Positions 47,060 through 60,243 are shown, numbered from the stretch's first letter. The stretch: 64,000 nt of DNA from Tetrastigma voinierianum (GCA_016808115.1 JAEQBH010004556.1:1-64000), one strand, 5' to 3'. The notes: generated by a model from the sequence alone, not told the origin. Translations and numbers: made by a program.

Positions 47060-48715
47060 TTTAAATACACTGAATGGCTGCGAAAATCTCTTTATTAAAT
47101 CTCGAATAGATTAGATTCTTGTGAAATGATTTGCCCTTGGTGATGTTCCTATTGTCGCGAGCAGAAAGTGCGATCGGAATGCCGCATGGGTCATTGAATG
47201 AGTTTATTGAGTGGTGGGCTTATGGAACCCGGGCCTAACGCGGGGCCCGCCAAGCTAGCAGGAAACTTTACCTAACAGGCGGTCATTGTTGGCGTTTGGT
47301 ATCATTGCACGATTATGGTGGGCATGTGATTGTAAGGGTGCAGGCCGTCGAACGCTGGTAAGCGGGTATGACGAACCGTGAGGTGGCCGTGGTCGAATGT
47401 GTTGCCCCAGGGGTGAGAGCATGTCTTCGAGTCCTCGGAGTGGAGGGCTGTTAGCGGCGTGGAAAGAGACGTCTGGCGACATTGATGGCATCATGCTGCT
47501 GAACATCTGAGCACTTCATCGGGAGGCGTTCGATATGGTACATGCGCGCTTGCGCTCCTGCTCCTTGCCCAGCGGGACCGCGTCTGCGTATCGCTAAAGG
47601 TAGGGCGTCTGAAGATCTTCTTGCAGCGATTTAGCCCTTGTGTTTTCTGGCGGTGAGGCCCGAAGGTAGGGGAAGGCTACTGAGGAATGACTCATCATTT
47701 GTGGGGGTATCGACATCAGCAGGGATGATGGGTTCCTTCCCTTCATTGCAAGTGATCGGATACGCAGCTCAGTCGCTATCTCGCACTTCGTTTCCAAGAT
47801 CATGGCTTTTCTCCATCTAGGCTCACAACTAGTCATTCCCCTGCCCAACCATTCGGCATGAGCTTGTAACTCTTTCATTTGCCTTGCTTGCTCCTCTTGT
47901 TTCGTCTCTATGTCCTAACGCTAATGGATGAATTGATCTTCTGGCGATTGAATCATCGGATTAGTTGACGCTGCATTTGCCTGAAGAATCGAATGAGGAA
48001 GGGGAATCGACGAGTTCGGGTAATGAAAGAGCTAGTAAACGATCGTTGAAACCAGAATCCTTGCAACGTAAGCAAGACTTTATGTTCCCTTCCAGACGGC
48101 TCGATTGTTGCCTTGATCGTCGATCTCTAGGGGCATCGGCGTGTAATGTAAACACACCAAAAGAGGCGATCCTGCTGACGGTGAGCGCTGTAGCCTCTCA
48201 GATGATTAAGTAAGAAAAATACAAAAGAGGAAGAAGAAGAAGGAAAGTTGTACTTGATTGGAGTGCGTACTTCTCCTCGTGGAAATTAACTAACGATTTA
48301 TAGTGATAGTTTGTCCAAATTTTCCTCTTATCTCGAAAGAATCTCTTATTTTAGGGATAAGTTTGTTTTTATTGCTCATGATTGATTTTCATTTGCTCGA
48401 GTTCTTCCTCCAAGAAATATGAGATTTGGAAACTAGGAAATTTATGAATAAATATATATTGTGTATTTCCCTTCTTTATCCATTTATTAATAACGAACTT
48501 GTCATATACGGAAGGATAGCCGCCTGGGGGACTTAAAACTCTAGACAGGCCGTCTTGAAGTTGACCTTTGAGGAGACATCCTGACTTTCACAAACGGGCT
48601 TTCAGATTCTTCCGGTCCAAGTAGTGCCCCTTGGTTTTAATACGGTATGTGGGCCTTGGGCCGCTTCACATCGCAGCCAGGGGGCCTTGGGCCAAATGGG
48701 TCATAGGCTCATCGA
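47060..48715 (-). mobile_element. Gypsy-like fragment (LTR plus gag-like region)
   Basis: A GC-richer block that replaces copia RT. In minus orientation an LTR-like part (about 48220-48715) contains GGCCCAAGGCCCACAT and AAGTCCCCCAGGCGGCT. It is followed by frames at 47594-47878 (starts MKELQAHAEWLGRGM) and 47255-47506 with gag-like, proline-rich content. Plant Tat/Ogre-type gypsy elements have such gag segments, but no diagnostic domain is visible. Unclassified with confidence. Confidence 0.4.
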
Positions 48716-48719
48716 AGAA

Positions 48720-49255
48720 TGGTCAAATATCACAGATTTACAATGGTGATATAGGAACATAGATTACACATCGAAAGATTCGTAGATGGGAAATATTTGG
48801 TTCTTTGCCACGCACTATTTGTAAGGTGGAATAATCATGATATGCAATAGGTCGGGTTTGAATTATAGCAGCAGCGTGCAAAACCGCATGCCCCTAACAA
48901 GAGATAAGTAAGTCGGAATGTTGTAACAACAGTCTAGCAATTAATTTGATGTGCTTAATCAATGACTCGACTACATTCTAGGCGTGGACGTAAGGAACTG
49001 GATGCTCAACTTGGATACCAAATGCCATACAATAATCATCGAATGCTTTCAATGTTAATTCATCGACATTACCCATTCGGATGGATTTAATTGTATCATC
49101 AAGGAATTGAGATTGGGCTCTAAGTTTAATAAGTTTAGCAATAAACTTGGCAAATGCATTATTTCGTGTTGATAATAAACACACATGAGTCCATCAAGTG
49201 GAAGTATCAATTATGACCATGAAATATTGAAATGGTCCTAATGCTGGATGAATTG
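48720..49255 (-). pseudogene. Copia-2 integrase remnant
   Basis: Minus-strand blocks MCLLSTRNNAFAKFIAKLI, KAFDDYCMAFGIQVEHPVPY and, after a stop, GHAVLHAAAIIQTRPIAYHD and LRIFRCV. This is the copia integrase core and C-terminal part. It breaks off at about 48720 where the gypsy-like fragment starts. Confidence 0.85.
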
Positions 49256-49277
49256 GTCTACATATATCTCCATGAAT

Positions 49278-49460
49278 TCATTCAAGGAAAATAGGAGATT
49301 CTGTTCCAACTTTAGTACGAGAAGGTCGTACTATGAGTTTTCCCTTTGCACAATCTTCACAAATAAATTTATTTACATAAGGGATTATGCTGCTTGGCAT
49401 ATTATGCCCAATAGGATTAGTCAAAATCTGATACATCATGTTTTGCCCAGGATGACCCAA
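49278..49460 (-). pseudogene. Copia-2 GAG-pre-integrase domain
   Basis: MGHPGQNMMYQILTNPIGHN, then CEDCAKGKLIVRPSRTKVG. This shows the GHPG..MM start and the C..C..GK zinc-binding end of the gag_pre-integrs domain, directly ahead of the integrase. Confidence 0.85.
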
Positions 49461-49654
49461 TCGGTCATGCCATAATTTAAATGATTATGGGTCTTTAAAT
49501 TTTAAACTCATCGCAACATTGTGATGAGAAGGTTTGATGTATGTATAATACAATCCTAAAGGGAAAGAGGGAAGCTTCTCAACTATTTGCTTTTGACATC
49601 CCATTGATCAGTTTTGAGAATATATTCTCCAATATCATTTTCAATTTCTGCGTT

Positions 49655-49984
49655 TCAATGTGAAACCATCATGGATCGAATGTCCTTAAAACTGAGAAGG
49701 GTACGTGTGGATTGTGGATATAGTAGCGCATCATCGATAATTAGTTTTATACCCATGGGAAGGATTAGTGAAGCTTTTCTGGAGCCCACTATTAAAACAT
49801 TATCATTTGCAATTATAGTAACACTTCCTCTTTTCTCGGTTAAAGTGTGAAAGAATCTTCTATCATTAAGGATAGTGTGTGTGGTAGCACTATCTACCAA
49901 GAGAAATATTCTCGCCTCACACGGGTCACATCCAAAAAAATTTTTATACTCTAAAATATATATAAAAACATTAAAATAAATCAT
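49655..49984 (-). pseudogene. Copia-2 protease domain
   Basis: IFLLVDSATTHTILNDRRFF includes the D-S-A/G protease active site (DSATTH), and ALLYPQSTRTLLSFKDIR matches the domain's C-terminal block. Open over about 110 codons on the minus strand. It precedes the pre-integrase domain, as expected. Confidence 0.85.
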
Positions 49985-50079
49985 AACAAACTAAAAAAAA
50001 ATAATAATAGATGATATTCAAGAGTCAAGAGTCAAACCGAATCTCATAAAAAAATAAATAAACAGAGAACAAACTAAAG

Positions 50080-50531
50080 AAAGCAAATTGTCTGATATAA
50101 ACATAAAATACGATTACTCATTATCTCCAAAATCTTCCAGATCAATTTTCAAGAAATCATCATTATCAATATTTAGGGTCATGTTTGCTTCAAGCAAACA
50201 AGCATGATGCGATTGACCTTGAGGAGCCTTCCCCTTTTTGTCCTTCTGCATTCTTTGATTTGCTTCAACCAAGTGTTTAGGTATGCGACATGTGCGAGAC
50301 CAATGGCCATCACATCCACAATTCCATAAACAAATCCTTGCTCTCCGATTTATAGTTTGCTGTTAAACTTGGTTTTGTGGAGGAGGTTCAATATTGTTCA
50401 TGCCCCTTTCATGGCCTTGAACCCGATCAATATTATGATTACCCTAACCTCGACCACCCCTATGAGACCAACTGGTATTTCCTTGACCTCATCCTCAACC
50501 TCGACCTCGACCTCTTCCATGTCTACTATCA
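50080..50531 (-). pseudogene. Copia-2 gag, zinc knuckle
   Basis: The minus strand reads ICLWNCGCDGHWSRTCRIPK near 50285-50345, a C-x2-C-x4-H-x4-C-like knuckle of copia gag in which spacing is kept (CGCDGHWSRTC). It is followed by an acidic tail toward 50100. The gag sequence is cut at 50532. Confidence 0.8.
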
Positions 50532-53368
50532 TTGTGACGCCCCAAACCCGGGGGTCCGTTGACTACCCGTCAACCCGCGGAATACAAGTGGTTGTCGGGT
50601 TACCCGACGCCACTGCATAACTGCGTAGTCTCATTTGTACGGAGCTCTACTCTAAATACATCACCCGCATGAAACCCGTCCCAAGCAGCCCAATATAATT
50701 ACAACATGAGTAAACTACACTCAAAATTCATAAACAAGCACTCCATAAATACATACCAACTATGAATCCAACTATATCCAATAGTTCTAAGAGTTCAAAT
50801 TTTACTCTTATACAACATATATTCATGGACAAAAAAATCGTTTTTTTCGGCCGATTTTTCTACGAAAAATCGCTTGCAGGCCGAAAAGATTTTCGGTGGA
50901 AAAATCTAAGTAAAAATCGGAGAAAAACGCAGATTCTTCGATAAATACCGATTTTTTCCGATGAAAATAGTCGTCGATATTTTCCGAAACCCAATTTTTC
51001 TCGGAAAATTTTTTTTCTCGATTTTTCCTCGGCCCAAAATATGAAAAATTGCTTCCCGACGTTTCCTCGAACTCCACCCAAAAATGCCCGGAAATGACAC
51101 CCTCCAACCACCAAGCCATTGATTGCACCTATTATATATAATGCAAACTTTTATATTATCTTATTATTTATTTGTTCATAATCCCTTATGAATATTCTGG
51201 TCTTTATTTTTATTTTACATTATAACTTATAATATTTTTAAATCAAATATTAATTTGAAAAGGAAAGAAATAAAATAATATCATTTAAAAAATTTTCAAA
51301 ATTATAATATATAATATTTTGAATCTCCTCATTATCTACATAATATTTATAATAATAACAAAAACAAATAAATAATATCTCTTTAACATAATAATATCTC
51401 GAATAATATTTTAAAATAACATATTTAATTTAATAATTACTAATCCATTTGATTTAATCTACCTTAATTAAGATAAGAATCATTTCTCATAATCTATATA
51501 ATTAAAATATGAAAATTTTAATAACCATATTTTTGTAAAATATCCACCTCATATTTACCCATATTTCCGAGAAGCCTCAAAACCAAATTTCAAATGATAT
51601 ATCCTGTTGAATGACAGTTTGATCCTTGTAATACATAAAACTTAAAATTTAATACATGCAAGACACTGTACAAAATCAAAAGCACAACTCTACTTTCCTT
51701 CTCTAAAGCCACCCCCGCCGATGAGCCGTCTCCCCGTGCGCTTCCTGTACCTGAAATAATAAATTTCTACGATGGGGTGAGCTATCGCTCAGTAGTGGAA
51801 TCGCCCTAAGTGGGCTACTTCCCTCCACCCAAGTGCGCGGTAATGCCCAAAATAAACACACATTCAAGCAATGCATGATCCTACTTGAATGTCTACATGA
51901 TCAATCCGTAACCCCCGAGTCCTCACCACTCTCTCACACTCGCTAAGCCTCGTATGAGAATTATATGGTTAGTTTGAAAGCACCCTCCTACGTGGCACAA
52001 TTTGGGGCCGCTCCCAACGACATATAGCTTGGCTTTATTTGTGGACTACCCGATGAATACTAATCAGCCGTCCGACGACGATATTTTTAATTTGACTACC
52101 CTCCGATAATTAACATTTTTAGACAACCCTCCGAACTATTTTCTCTGGGACTAACTCCACATGACTTAATTCCTATAATCCTGTGACGTTATTGTAGCCA
52201 GATACTGAATGATGACGCCTAATTCCAATACAAATTAATTCACTGCCAAGAATATATACTTTAATATATGTCACACATAAAACAAATCACACAACCACAT
52301 AATTATCATCTCAACATCAAATTAGCTCACTTAGGGCTAATGGATCAAACACAAGCAATTGACGAATTACTGAATTTCCAAATCCCATATTTCACTAAAT
52401 TATATTTTCTTTGAAATTATCAAGCTTCAGAAACAGCGTGAAACCCCTCGCACGTTCATCAAACACAAATCACTCCGCTCACTTTGTGAACTTTATTTCT
52501 GCCATCAAATTTCAATCAAACCAACACATGATTTATGGAACCATTCATCGTTGACAAGATTTTGTTCCAAACAAATCTCGGGTAGAATCCACACGTGATT
52601 GCCTGTGGGGTCCCAAATCTAATGACGCTCCAAGATTTGGGAACCAATCAAAACTACTGCTCAAAGCCTCAACCAACCGAAACATTGCATAACACGCATT
52701 TGTCAAGAATAAAACCCAGTAGGTAGAAACCCTCACCCTCCTCTAAGCTTCTGAGAAACTCCCTAAAACTGCACCCACGCGAAGCTCCCTCCAGTAGGCG
52801 CCTTGTCCAAGACCGGCCACTCACGATCGCCCAGATTGCAGAGAAGGAAGACTCTCTCACTAGAACTCAAGAAAACCAGCGCTTATCTGACCCTCCTTTT
52901 TTTTTTCCTTCCTCAGCGTTTTTCTTTCTGATAGCAGATGTCATCATTCCATTTTGTCTTCTGAATACTCTAAACAAACCCAAAACAGCCCCACATGTCT
53001 TCTCTCTATTTCCCAATTCGACATCTTACTACCCCACAGTCTGTATTCATGAACATTTATTCATCACGCCACTTTACACACATGAGTACATTTGCAGTTA
53101 TATATGTGATTCTCTATCAAGATCTAAAATCAAGCTTACGACACCCGGTGGGCCGGGACACGCTCTAAAAACGCACAGAACTCCCATTGTCTCGAATTTC
53201 ATGAAATTTATTTTATGAAGTAGATTTCATGAGACGATTCCTAATCTGTGTAATCCGTTTCATTATCCAAGATCTTAGGAGAATAAATTCCGGATTTTTA
53301 ACTCAAATTACAATTTTTAAATCAAAATTACGATTTTCAGCTTCTTTCCGACCACTTCTCGGTCTTAC
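50532..53368 (-). mobile_element. Solo-LTR-like block, same family as 18868-28170
   Basis: In plus orientation it starts TGTGACGCCCCAAACCCGGG and ends CTCGGTCTTACA. Internal blocks match the gypsy LTRs: aataaacacacattcaagca, tacttgaatgtctacatgat, cgagtcctc, agctcactta-gggctaat and accaacacatgattta. No internal domains and no second LTR, so a solo LTR formed by recombination is likely. Flanks (atcat and atcta) do not give a clean 5-bp duplication. Confidence 0.7.
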
Positions 53369-53941
53369 AATCTATTTATGTGAATTATATAGTACAAAGC
53401 TTGGGCACTGCTTGCAGAAACCAAATCTAGCTTTGCATTATGTGATTTTTCATTGAATAATAGTTATTATGTTTTTCTCACACCAATAGTGTAGAAATTA
53501 GTTTAGAATGCGTAGCATAGTTCTTGAGGGAGGATTATGTTTGTTTGTTGATGAAAGTGATCCTTCAGGGTTTTCCATAAAAATGCGGGATCTTTTCGCA
53601 AGATACTCAGCCTTAAGGTCTCGATTTAGGTGGTATGAGGAAAATCCCAATGCCAGCTCAAGTGTGAGCCGTGCATTCAACGTTGTTCTTAGAATTTGAG
53701 TATAATAGTTTTAATTTAAGCTCTATGAGGTGAGTGAATTCTTGCATCAAAGTCAAGTCATAATTACTACCATTTAGGCTTGTGCTCGCAAATTCTCTTA
53801 GTAATATCTATTATTTTAAAAGTCTACAATTATTAAATGAAAACAAAAAAGACAAATCAAATGTAAATATAGATACTATAAGTCATCAATATTGTTCTGC
53901 TCACCCCAAAGTGATGGTGCTAATTTTGTGCCGATAACGGT
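53369..53941 (-). pseudogene. Copia-2 gag N-terminal region and PBS
   Basis: Remaining gag or leader sequence on the LTR side. No clear domain. Next to the LTR at 53942 the plus strand reads gtgccgataacggt, a possible decayed initiator-tRNA-Met primer-binding site (complement gctctgatacca). Confidence 0.4.
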
Positions 53942-54350
53942 TGTAAAAATACAGTACTGATGGAGATATTGGAGAGAAATATGGATTCCAGAGAAACATT
54001 CATTATTATAAGGTGTAAGTGAGACCCTTTTATAGGCTTCTAATACATGTATATAGGAAAGTTGAAAAGTCCTTCATAATGGTCACCATAAAGCAATTAT
54101 AATGACCATTGTCTAGGAAAGCTAAAAGGTCATTCTAATAGTCATCATAAAGTAGCCATAATGACCATTATGTACAAGTTCGCGAATCTTCCTGAAGAGC
54201 ATCGATGAATCATGAACTTCAAGAAACATCAACGATCGATATACGAATCTTCGTTCACGCTGCACGCGAACCCTACGCTCATCATTTAAACATAAGTAAG
54301 TCATCCCGAGATTGAAGAGTCTCTTTCATATTCATGAATCTATTAATTAG
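53942..54350 (-). repeat. Copia-2 5' LTR
   Basis: Starts TGTAAAAATACAGTACTGATGG in plus orientation and shares blocks with 46735-47030. The outer end is uncertain. Confidence 0.6.
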
Positions 54351-55090
54351 TAATGTCCATATTTTTATATTTATCACAAATTTCTTATATTATAACGTCT
54401 CATTTTTTTTAATAGAAAAAAATTAAAAAAATATTTAGAAAAAGTGAAAAAGTAAAATATTTTGACTTTTTTTGAATAAAGTTCGGAAAATTTCAATAAT
54501 AAATCATAAAAAAAAAGTTAAAAATAAATAAATGAAAGTTATTTAATTTTGAGAAAAATAAAACGTCATTTTTCTTATGCAAATTAATCTTAGCAGTGCG
54601 GTCAACTTAAAATATCTTTCAATGACATATGTACTTTTTGTCCTATAAATGAATTATCGATTTGATAGTTTAGTATTTGGAGAAATTCTTGGTAAAAAAA
54701 TGTGTGGAAACATTTGTTAGTTTAGTATTTGGAGAAATTCTTGGTAAAAAAAATTTGAGTACTCCATCACCGCCCGATAGAAAAGTCCTTTCTAAACAGA
54801 ATAACATTCTTACAGTTAATTTCTTTAGGCGAGAGGAGACTACATGCATGATGCATCATCATCAATCACATTGCTAAATATCAAAAACTTTTTTGCTGAG
54901 TTTAAGTTATAGTAAAAAAAAAAAAGAAGGTTGTTCATGCCTTGGCAATATGCACTATTATTATGCAAATGTTTCATGAAAGAAAGTCTAGGCATCATTG
55001 TAAGTTCTATTGGTGCATGATTGTAGAAAAGTAAAATATTTTTATAGTATCCTTCCATCTTCAACCATTTTTTACATTAAGAGCTGTAAG
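54351..55090. other. AT-rich intergenic
   Basis: No gene. A local duplication of tttagtatttggagaaattc and tggtaaaaaaa occurs at 54669 and 54720. Confidence 0.5.
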
Positions 55091-55535
55091 TAGGGTGGTA
55101 ATTCGTGTTCGCGTATCGTGTCATTAAACATATATTCTATTATATTCACTAACCCGAACATAACACGAATAATAATCATGTCAAAATTAACAAATTAAAA
55201 TACGATGCAATTAATAATTGGGTAACACGATACGACAAAACACTATAACTCGTTTATTAATTTGGTCATTTAAATCAATGAGTTAAAATTAACCCATTAA
55301 TATTTAACACAAATAACATATTAAACATGTCAATTTAGGTTAAATTTTAATTTACATAATAATTAATTAAATGTGTCAATTCGGTCAATTTTGTGTCATA
55401 CGGATTGATACGAATATAACCCGTTTATTAAATGGATTATGCGGGTCAATACGAATTTGACCTAAATATGATTATACTCAACCCAAATATGTAAAAAACG
55501 TATTTAAGTTTATATCGTGTCAAATTTTGTTAAGT
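55091..55535. mobile_element. Possible hAT-type MITE
   Basis: Starts agggtggtaattcgtgttcg and contains repeated cgtgtc, acacgat and acccgttta motifs on both strands. The right end is aaatttt-type with cgtgtc. Such sequences with ggtggtaattcgtgt ends are a common dicot hAT-derived repeat. Flanks (aagtag and aagtctag) are only suggestive. Confidence 0.4.
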
Positions 55536-57179
55536 CTAGCCGCAAGCAATGAGTTCACTTAAAATTCATGGCAAAGCTAGGATTTCATTTGAAGGAGCAT
55601 TTTAAGTAATATTAGTTTTGACAATCTTAATAACCTCGAATCCTCTTGGAAGAAGGTCATTAAGGGTGAATATAGGAAAGAAAAATGAGGCTGAAAGACT
55701 TTATAGGTTAGCTTTGATTCTCAGAAAATATGGGAGAAAATGCAAGAAAAATAAAGTAGAAAGGAAAAATAGAGGCAAAAAATTCGAGTTAAATCCAATG
55801 TATTAATTTTATTTATTATTTTAAACTTATTTAATTTATTTTTGAACTCATAAAATATAAATATTAACAATTAAATGAACATATAATAAGTTCTAACTAA
55901 TTTTTTTATATTTTATTTATTTTTAGATTTTTTATTACACGACCAAATATAAGAAAATTATTATTTTTCTTTCTTTAATATTTTCCCAAAAATCAAACAA
56001 AACCTGAACGAATGAGAATGGGATTTCTTTGACTCAAAATTTATTATACCATTGGGAGAAGAGGAGAGCGCAGTTCTAAAAAGAAGTAATTGGTGTAATA
56101 TAAGTATTTGTTTGATTGTTTGATTCCTATAATTTTTGTTCAGAAAAACACGAATAATACAAAATTCAGAGTGTTTTAAAAAACTATTTTCTAAAACATT
56201 TTTAAAAAACAAGAACCAAAATAGGGCTATTTTTCTTAGGAAGGGCAGCCGCTCCAAGGAACATATCCTAATTGCTGGCTCGCCGTAAGTGTCTCCTCTC
56301 TTCCATGGGCACTTAGACCATTGGGAGAATGTTGTCCATAATCTAATTTTTCCAATAAATATGGAAGCTTAGAGAGGAAGAAGAAGATTTATAATGTTCA
56401 ATATTATTTATTTATTTAGGGAAAGGTAGTTTTGTACATATTTTAAATAAATTTTTTTATCATGTATAACTCAAATGGTAGAATATTCTTCACTGTTTCA
56501 AACATGCATAGAGCATAGGGAGGGATTTTAGGTTCCACTCCTTGAGGACAGTTTACTATCTTGAAATTATAATGTAATAAAATTTTCGGGTTTTGTGACA
56601 ATTTCTATCAATTTTTTTTTTAATACATTTTTGTTTCAAGGTAGTAAATTATTCTTATTAAAACTCGAACTTGAACCCTTTTTCTATACCATTTGCTTGT
56701 TTGAATACACTTTTTTTTTTCAAGGTAGTAAAATGTTTTTTATAAACTAAAATTAATATAACCTGTTAGTTTTACAAGAATAAACTAGAATTTTATTCCT
56801 ATTCCTGCCATTGAATTCCACGTACCAAAAGTAATCTAAATGTATTAACTATGGAATGTTATATTTACTAGTTTTTTAAAACTATTTGATTGTTTCTTTT
56901 AATGATAAGTTGAGGAAACAATAATATTAGTTCTCTTTTTAGAAACAAACAAAAAAAATTTAAGAATTGTTTTTTAAAACATATATATAAGAAGTAGAAA
57001 TCAATAATGTTAGTAAATAAGCAGCTCGCTTACTAGCTTTTTTTGTTTGATTGTGCTTTTAAATATTTCTTATGAATCGAAATATAGCTACTACATCAAA
57101 ACTAGCCAGACTAAAAATCGTTGAAACAGCAAGAAGAAGAAGAACCCTAACCCTTTGCGTTGTTGGAAGCATCAAGCCT
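55536..57179. other. AT-rich intergenic; possible old SINE at 56455-56600
   Basis: No gene recognised. At 56455-56600 an A-box-like taactcaaatggtagaata, a B-box-like ggttccactcc and a tail aattataatgtaataaaatt resemble a tRNA-derived SINE. The frames at 55618-55806 and 55961-56257 have no domain. Confidence 0.4.
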
Positions 57180-57520
57180 GGGATTTTAAGGGTGGATATT
57201 GTCTTCAGGCTGATATGGCTTGTATTGCTGATTGCTGCCTTGTATTAACTATAGGATATAGGGGAAGAATTATTCTCTATCATTTGACTTAGGAAACAAG
57301 TATATGAATTTAATTGTCATACACGTCGCCATGGGAATTGTCTTTATTTCTTTCATGAAGCCTTCATGAGAGTTTTCCTTCCCATTCTCTCTCTCTTTTT
57401 ATTCAATTTTGCTTTTATTATGTTGTTTGTAAGAGTTATGATGCTTCTTCCATTATTTTATGAAGGTTGGGACTTTGATTTGTGGTTCTTCCATTATTGT
57501 GTTCAAGTTAGAGCCTCCTC
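57180..57520 (+). pseudogene. 3' fragment of a second kelch-like gene copy
   Basis: Contains attgctgccttgt, gaagaattattctctatca, aacaagtatatgaatt, then gagttttccttcccat-ctctctctcttttt and gagcctcctcttgggtg. These align with 36100-36520 at the end and 3' flank of the kelch-like gene at 35265. Only the last part is present and the frame is broken. Confidence 0.65.
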
Positions 57521-58075
57521 TTGGGTGGGATAGAAAAATTATTATAAACAAGAAGTTGCATTATATTTGTTGTGTGGCTTTGGAAGTCTTTCCTTCTTTG
57601 TTTTTGCCTCTTTTGTCTCTATTCCACAAACACCTTTACAGCAGGTTATGTGTGTTGCTCTCCATCTAAGGGGATTTGGAACTGAGGGTGCAGCCTAAAA
57701 TTGACTTTTTTTTTTGCTTGGGAGACTACTTGGGGAAATGTGTCAACATTTGATATGTTTTAAAAGAGATGATAGACTCTAATGAATAGATACTTCTTCT
57801 GTCATGAAGAGGAAGAGACCATACACCATCTTCTTCTCCATTGTGTGAATACAAGAGTTTTATGGGATTTGTTTTTCTCATTAGTAGGGATCTCTTAGGT
57901 CCTTTCTTCTTCAATTAAAGACAATTAATATTCTTAGTTGGAATGACTAAGAAGATTCTGGTGCTGCGCTCCTTTACTTTATTTTGGATGATTTGAAGGC
58001 AAGGGAACATATTATGATTGGAAATGCACTCCCCTAATCCTTGTTAGTGCATAGGTTCAGATGAATTTATGTATG
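57521..58075 (+). mobile_element. LINE fragment with zf-RVT domain
   Basis: Plus-strand blocks FPSLF, FFCLGDYLGKCVNI (AWEATWGK-like) and CHEEEETIHHLLLHCVNTRV, with LWDLFFSL. The C.C-x(n)-H..LHC pattern is the zf-RVT domain of plant L1 ORF2. It lies in the same place relative to the kelch-like fragment as 36525-36660, so the insertion probably predates the duplication. Confidence 0.75.
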
Positions 58076-58592
58076 TGTTTTCCTTACTCTCAGAAGTGAG
58101 TTGTAGTTTTTGGGGGTATAGAACACAAAAAAAAATTGCCTTTATCTTTAAAAGTCAATTTAAACATCCTCCGAGATGATATCCTGAAAACCAGATATCT
58201 GTTTCATCCTGTCTATCCAGATGATGGTAGTCCTCGCACAGGTTATCATGTCAGCAAACAGATGGTTTGTTTTTTGGCTTTTATTTTGGACTTGAATTTG
58301 AGCAGATTTCGATGAGAATGACTCATTCATGAATCTAAATGATGAATCAAAATAATATATGGAATTCTGACTTTTCTGTGGGTTTTTGTGGGTGTTGTAG
58401 AATATTTGGATGGTCTTCCTTTACAATTTACATTTTACAAATTGTTGAGAAGCCTATTGTTAGCCGGATATTGTCAGTTTAAATTATTTTTGGAAACTTT
58501 GGATTTAATTTATGTAGCATAAATGGTTTCAATTATGGATTAGAAAAATAAAACCAAAATATTTGGCTTTTTCTAAATAAAATGAGTAACTT

Positions 58593-58786
58593 TTTTTTTT
58601 TTTTTTCTAATAACCATAGATGTTTGAGTGAGCTTACGTGCACTTCGACTAATCCCAAAAGACCTTGAAGTGACCAACCGGGTAAACCCTCTACTACCAC
58701 CGAGGGGGCTCGAATCCCTAACCATCGAGCACCCTTTTTTTTACCCCAACGCTTTACTTCAACTCAGCTACCCCTTGTTGGTTTAT
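58593..58786 (-). mobile_element. tRNA-derived SINE (Au-like), minus strand
   Basis: In minus orientation: aaggggtagctgagttgaag (A box), gggattcgagccccctc (B box), ggattagtcgaagtgcacg and a poly-A tail (T run at 58593-58606). Target duplication aatgagtaactt lies at 58581-58592 and 58787-58798. Same family as 2673-2840. Confidence 0.85.
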
Positions 58787-59820
58787 AATGAGTAACTTAA
58801 CAGATTTTCTTTGCTTTTAGAACTCAATAGAATTAAAACATTACCAAAAACAAATAATCCAACATTTAACACCATTAAATACTATTTAGCTTCTAAGTTC
58901 TATTTAGAATTAAGTAAAAGAAACATACCACCTAAGAGTTGCAAATAGAAGTATGATTTTGAGAGGTTTGTTCAAGTGGTGAGTTTTTAAGACTACATTG
59001 TGACTCTTTGGCTTGAATTAGATGATGCGAAGCATCCATGAAGAAGGATGCCTGGAAAGGTTGAAGAAGATGATCTCAACTAATTTATATTGCCGTTGGT
59101 TTTTGTTTTAGGATTTTAGACTTAAGTTTACTTTTTTTGTTTTTTGAAAAGATAAATTTCATTGGTTCAGAATAGCAATACATTACATTTGAACACAAAA
59201 ACTAAAATGCTAAAAACATCAAAGGATGACACAGCATCCACGTTAATATATAGCAAGAATAAACAGTTAAAGGCCTACCCAATTAGTAATCTTAAGATGC
59301 TTAGAATACATAATTAAGATTCCAGATTCGATGAAATATAATGATAAACATGTATTTAATATGACTTCTCTATCTGATGAAACAGCTCTAACGACGACCT
59401 GTTCATCGTTAATAAGAGTTATAAATAAATTTTTGATGTTGAGAGGAGTGTTTAGCTTTTAAGATTTATATTGTGACTCTTGGACTTGCAAACACATGGA
59501 TGAAGAGAGGATTGAAGAAGATGATTTCAACCAATTTATTGGTGTTGGTTTTTGTCTTGGTGATTGCTTCTAGACTTATTTATGTCTTGCTACTGTGATA
59601 TAGTATAAGTGCATGGTACTTTACTATTGTGATATAATAAGGGCATTGTGCTATGTCGATGAGGCTTGATTCAATGGTTAAGGGTGAGGTAGAGTATTAA
59701 GAAGACCTAAGTTTAAATCTTCATGAGAACAAAATATTATATCGTTGTAATTCCAAGTAAACATATGTAAAAAGAAAAAAAAAGTACGTGCTGCCAAGAT
59801 TAAGTGATTGACTATACATG

Positions 59821-60243
59821 GGGCTTTTTAGACAATTGTCCTTAAATTAAAAAAAAAAAAAATCTTAAAATGCAACAGGTACAAAAATATTTCTAAATGT
59901 ACCACACTTTTTGCTAGGTAAAAAATGTCTTTGAATTTCAAAAATTTTAGAAAGTGTTTCTTTTAAGAGACACTTTCAATGTAAATTCAAAATTTTCAAA
60001 AATTTGAAAAATGTTTTTTTAAAAGACACTATCGATGTAAATAATTTTCAAAATTTTAGAAAGTCTCTTCAAAAGACATATTTAGTTAAAATTAAAAATT
60101 TTCAAAACTTTAGAAAGTGTCTTTTCAATAATTTTGACACTTTCCATATGTCAAAAAATATGGTAAATCTATAAATATTTTTATACTTGTTGCATTTGAA
60201 GAATTTTTTTTTTAAATTTAAGGGAAATTATCTGAAAAGCCCG
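59821..60243. mobile_element. MITE with about 80-bp TIRs, Mutator-like
   Basis: The left end GGGCTTTTTAGACAATT, with downstream aaatgcaacaggtacaaaaa, is mirrored at the right end (reverse complement CGGGCTTTTCAGATAATT, aaatgcaacaagtataaaaa). The flanks ctatacatg (59812-59820) and ccatacatg (60244-60252) give a 9-bp duplication with one mismatch, the Mutator length. The interior is made of about 65-75-bp repeats around ttttagaaagtgtctt. No transposase. Confidence 0.8.

Larger units (their letters stand above)
46735..54350 (-). mobile_element. Second Ty1/copia element, truncated and interrupted
   Basis: LTR-like ends at 46735-47030 and 53942-54350 share tgtaaaaa, gatggagatattgg, ttttataggcttctaataca, ataatggtca-cata and taatgac-att-tctaggaaa. 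Between them, minus-strand domains run gag, protease, pre-integrase and integrase from high to low coordinates. RT and RNase H are missing and replaced by a gypsy-like fragment. A solo-LTR-like block splits gag. No target duplication was found because the lower LTR appears truncated. Confidence 0.75.

Noticed and set aside
50823..51128. Phenylalanine/arginine-rich overlapping minus frames
   Set aside because: All three overlapping frames are open because of ttttcgg-rich low-complexity sequence in the solo-LTR-like block.
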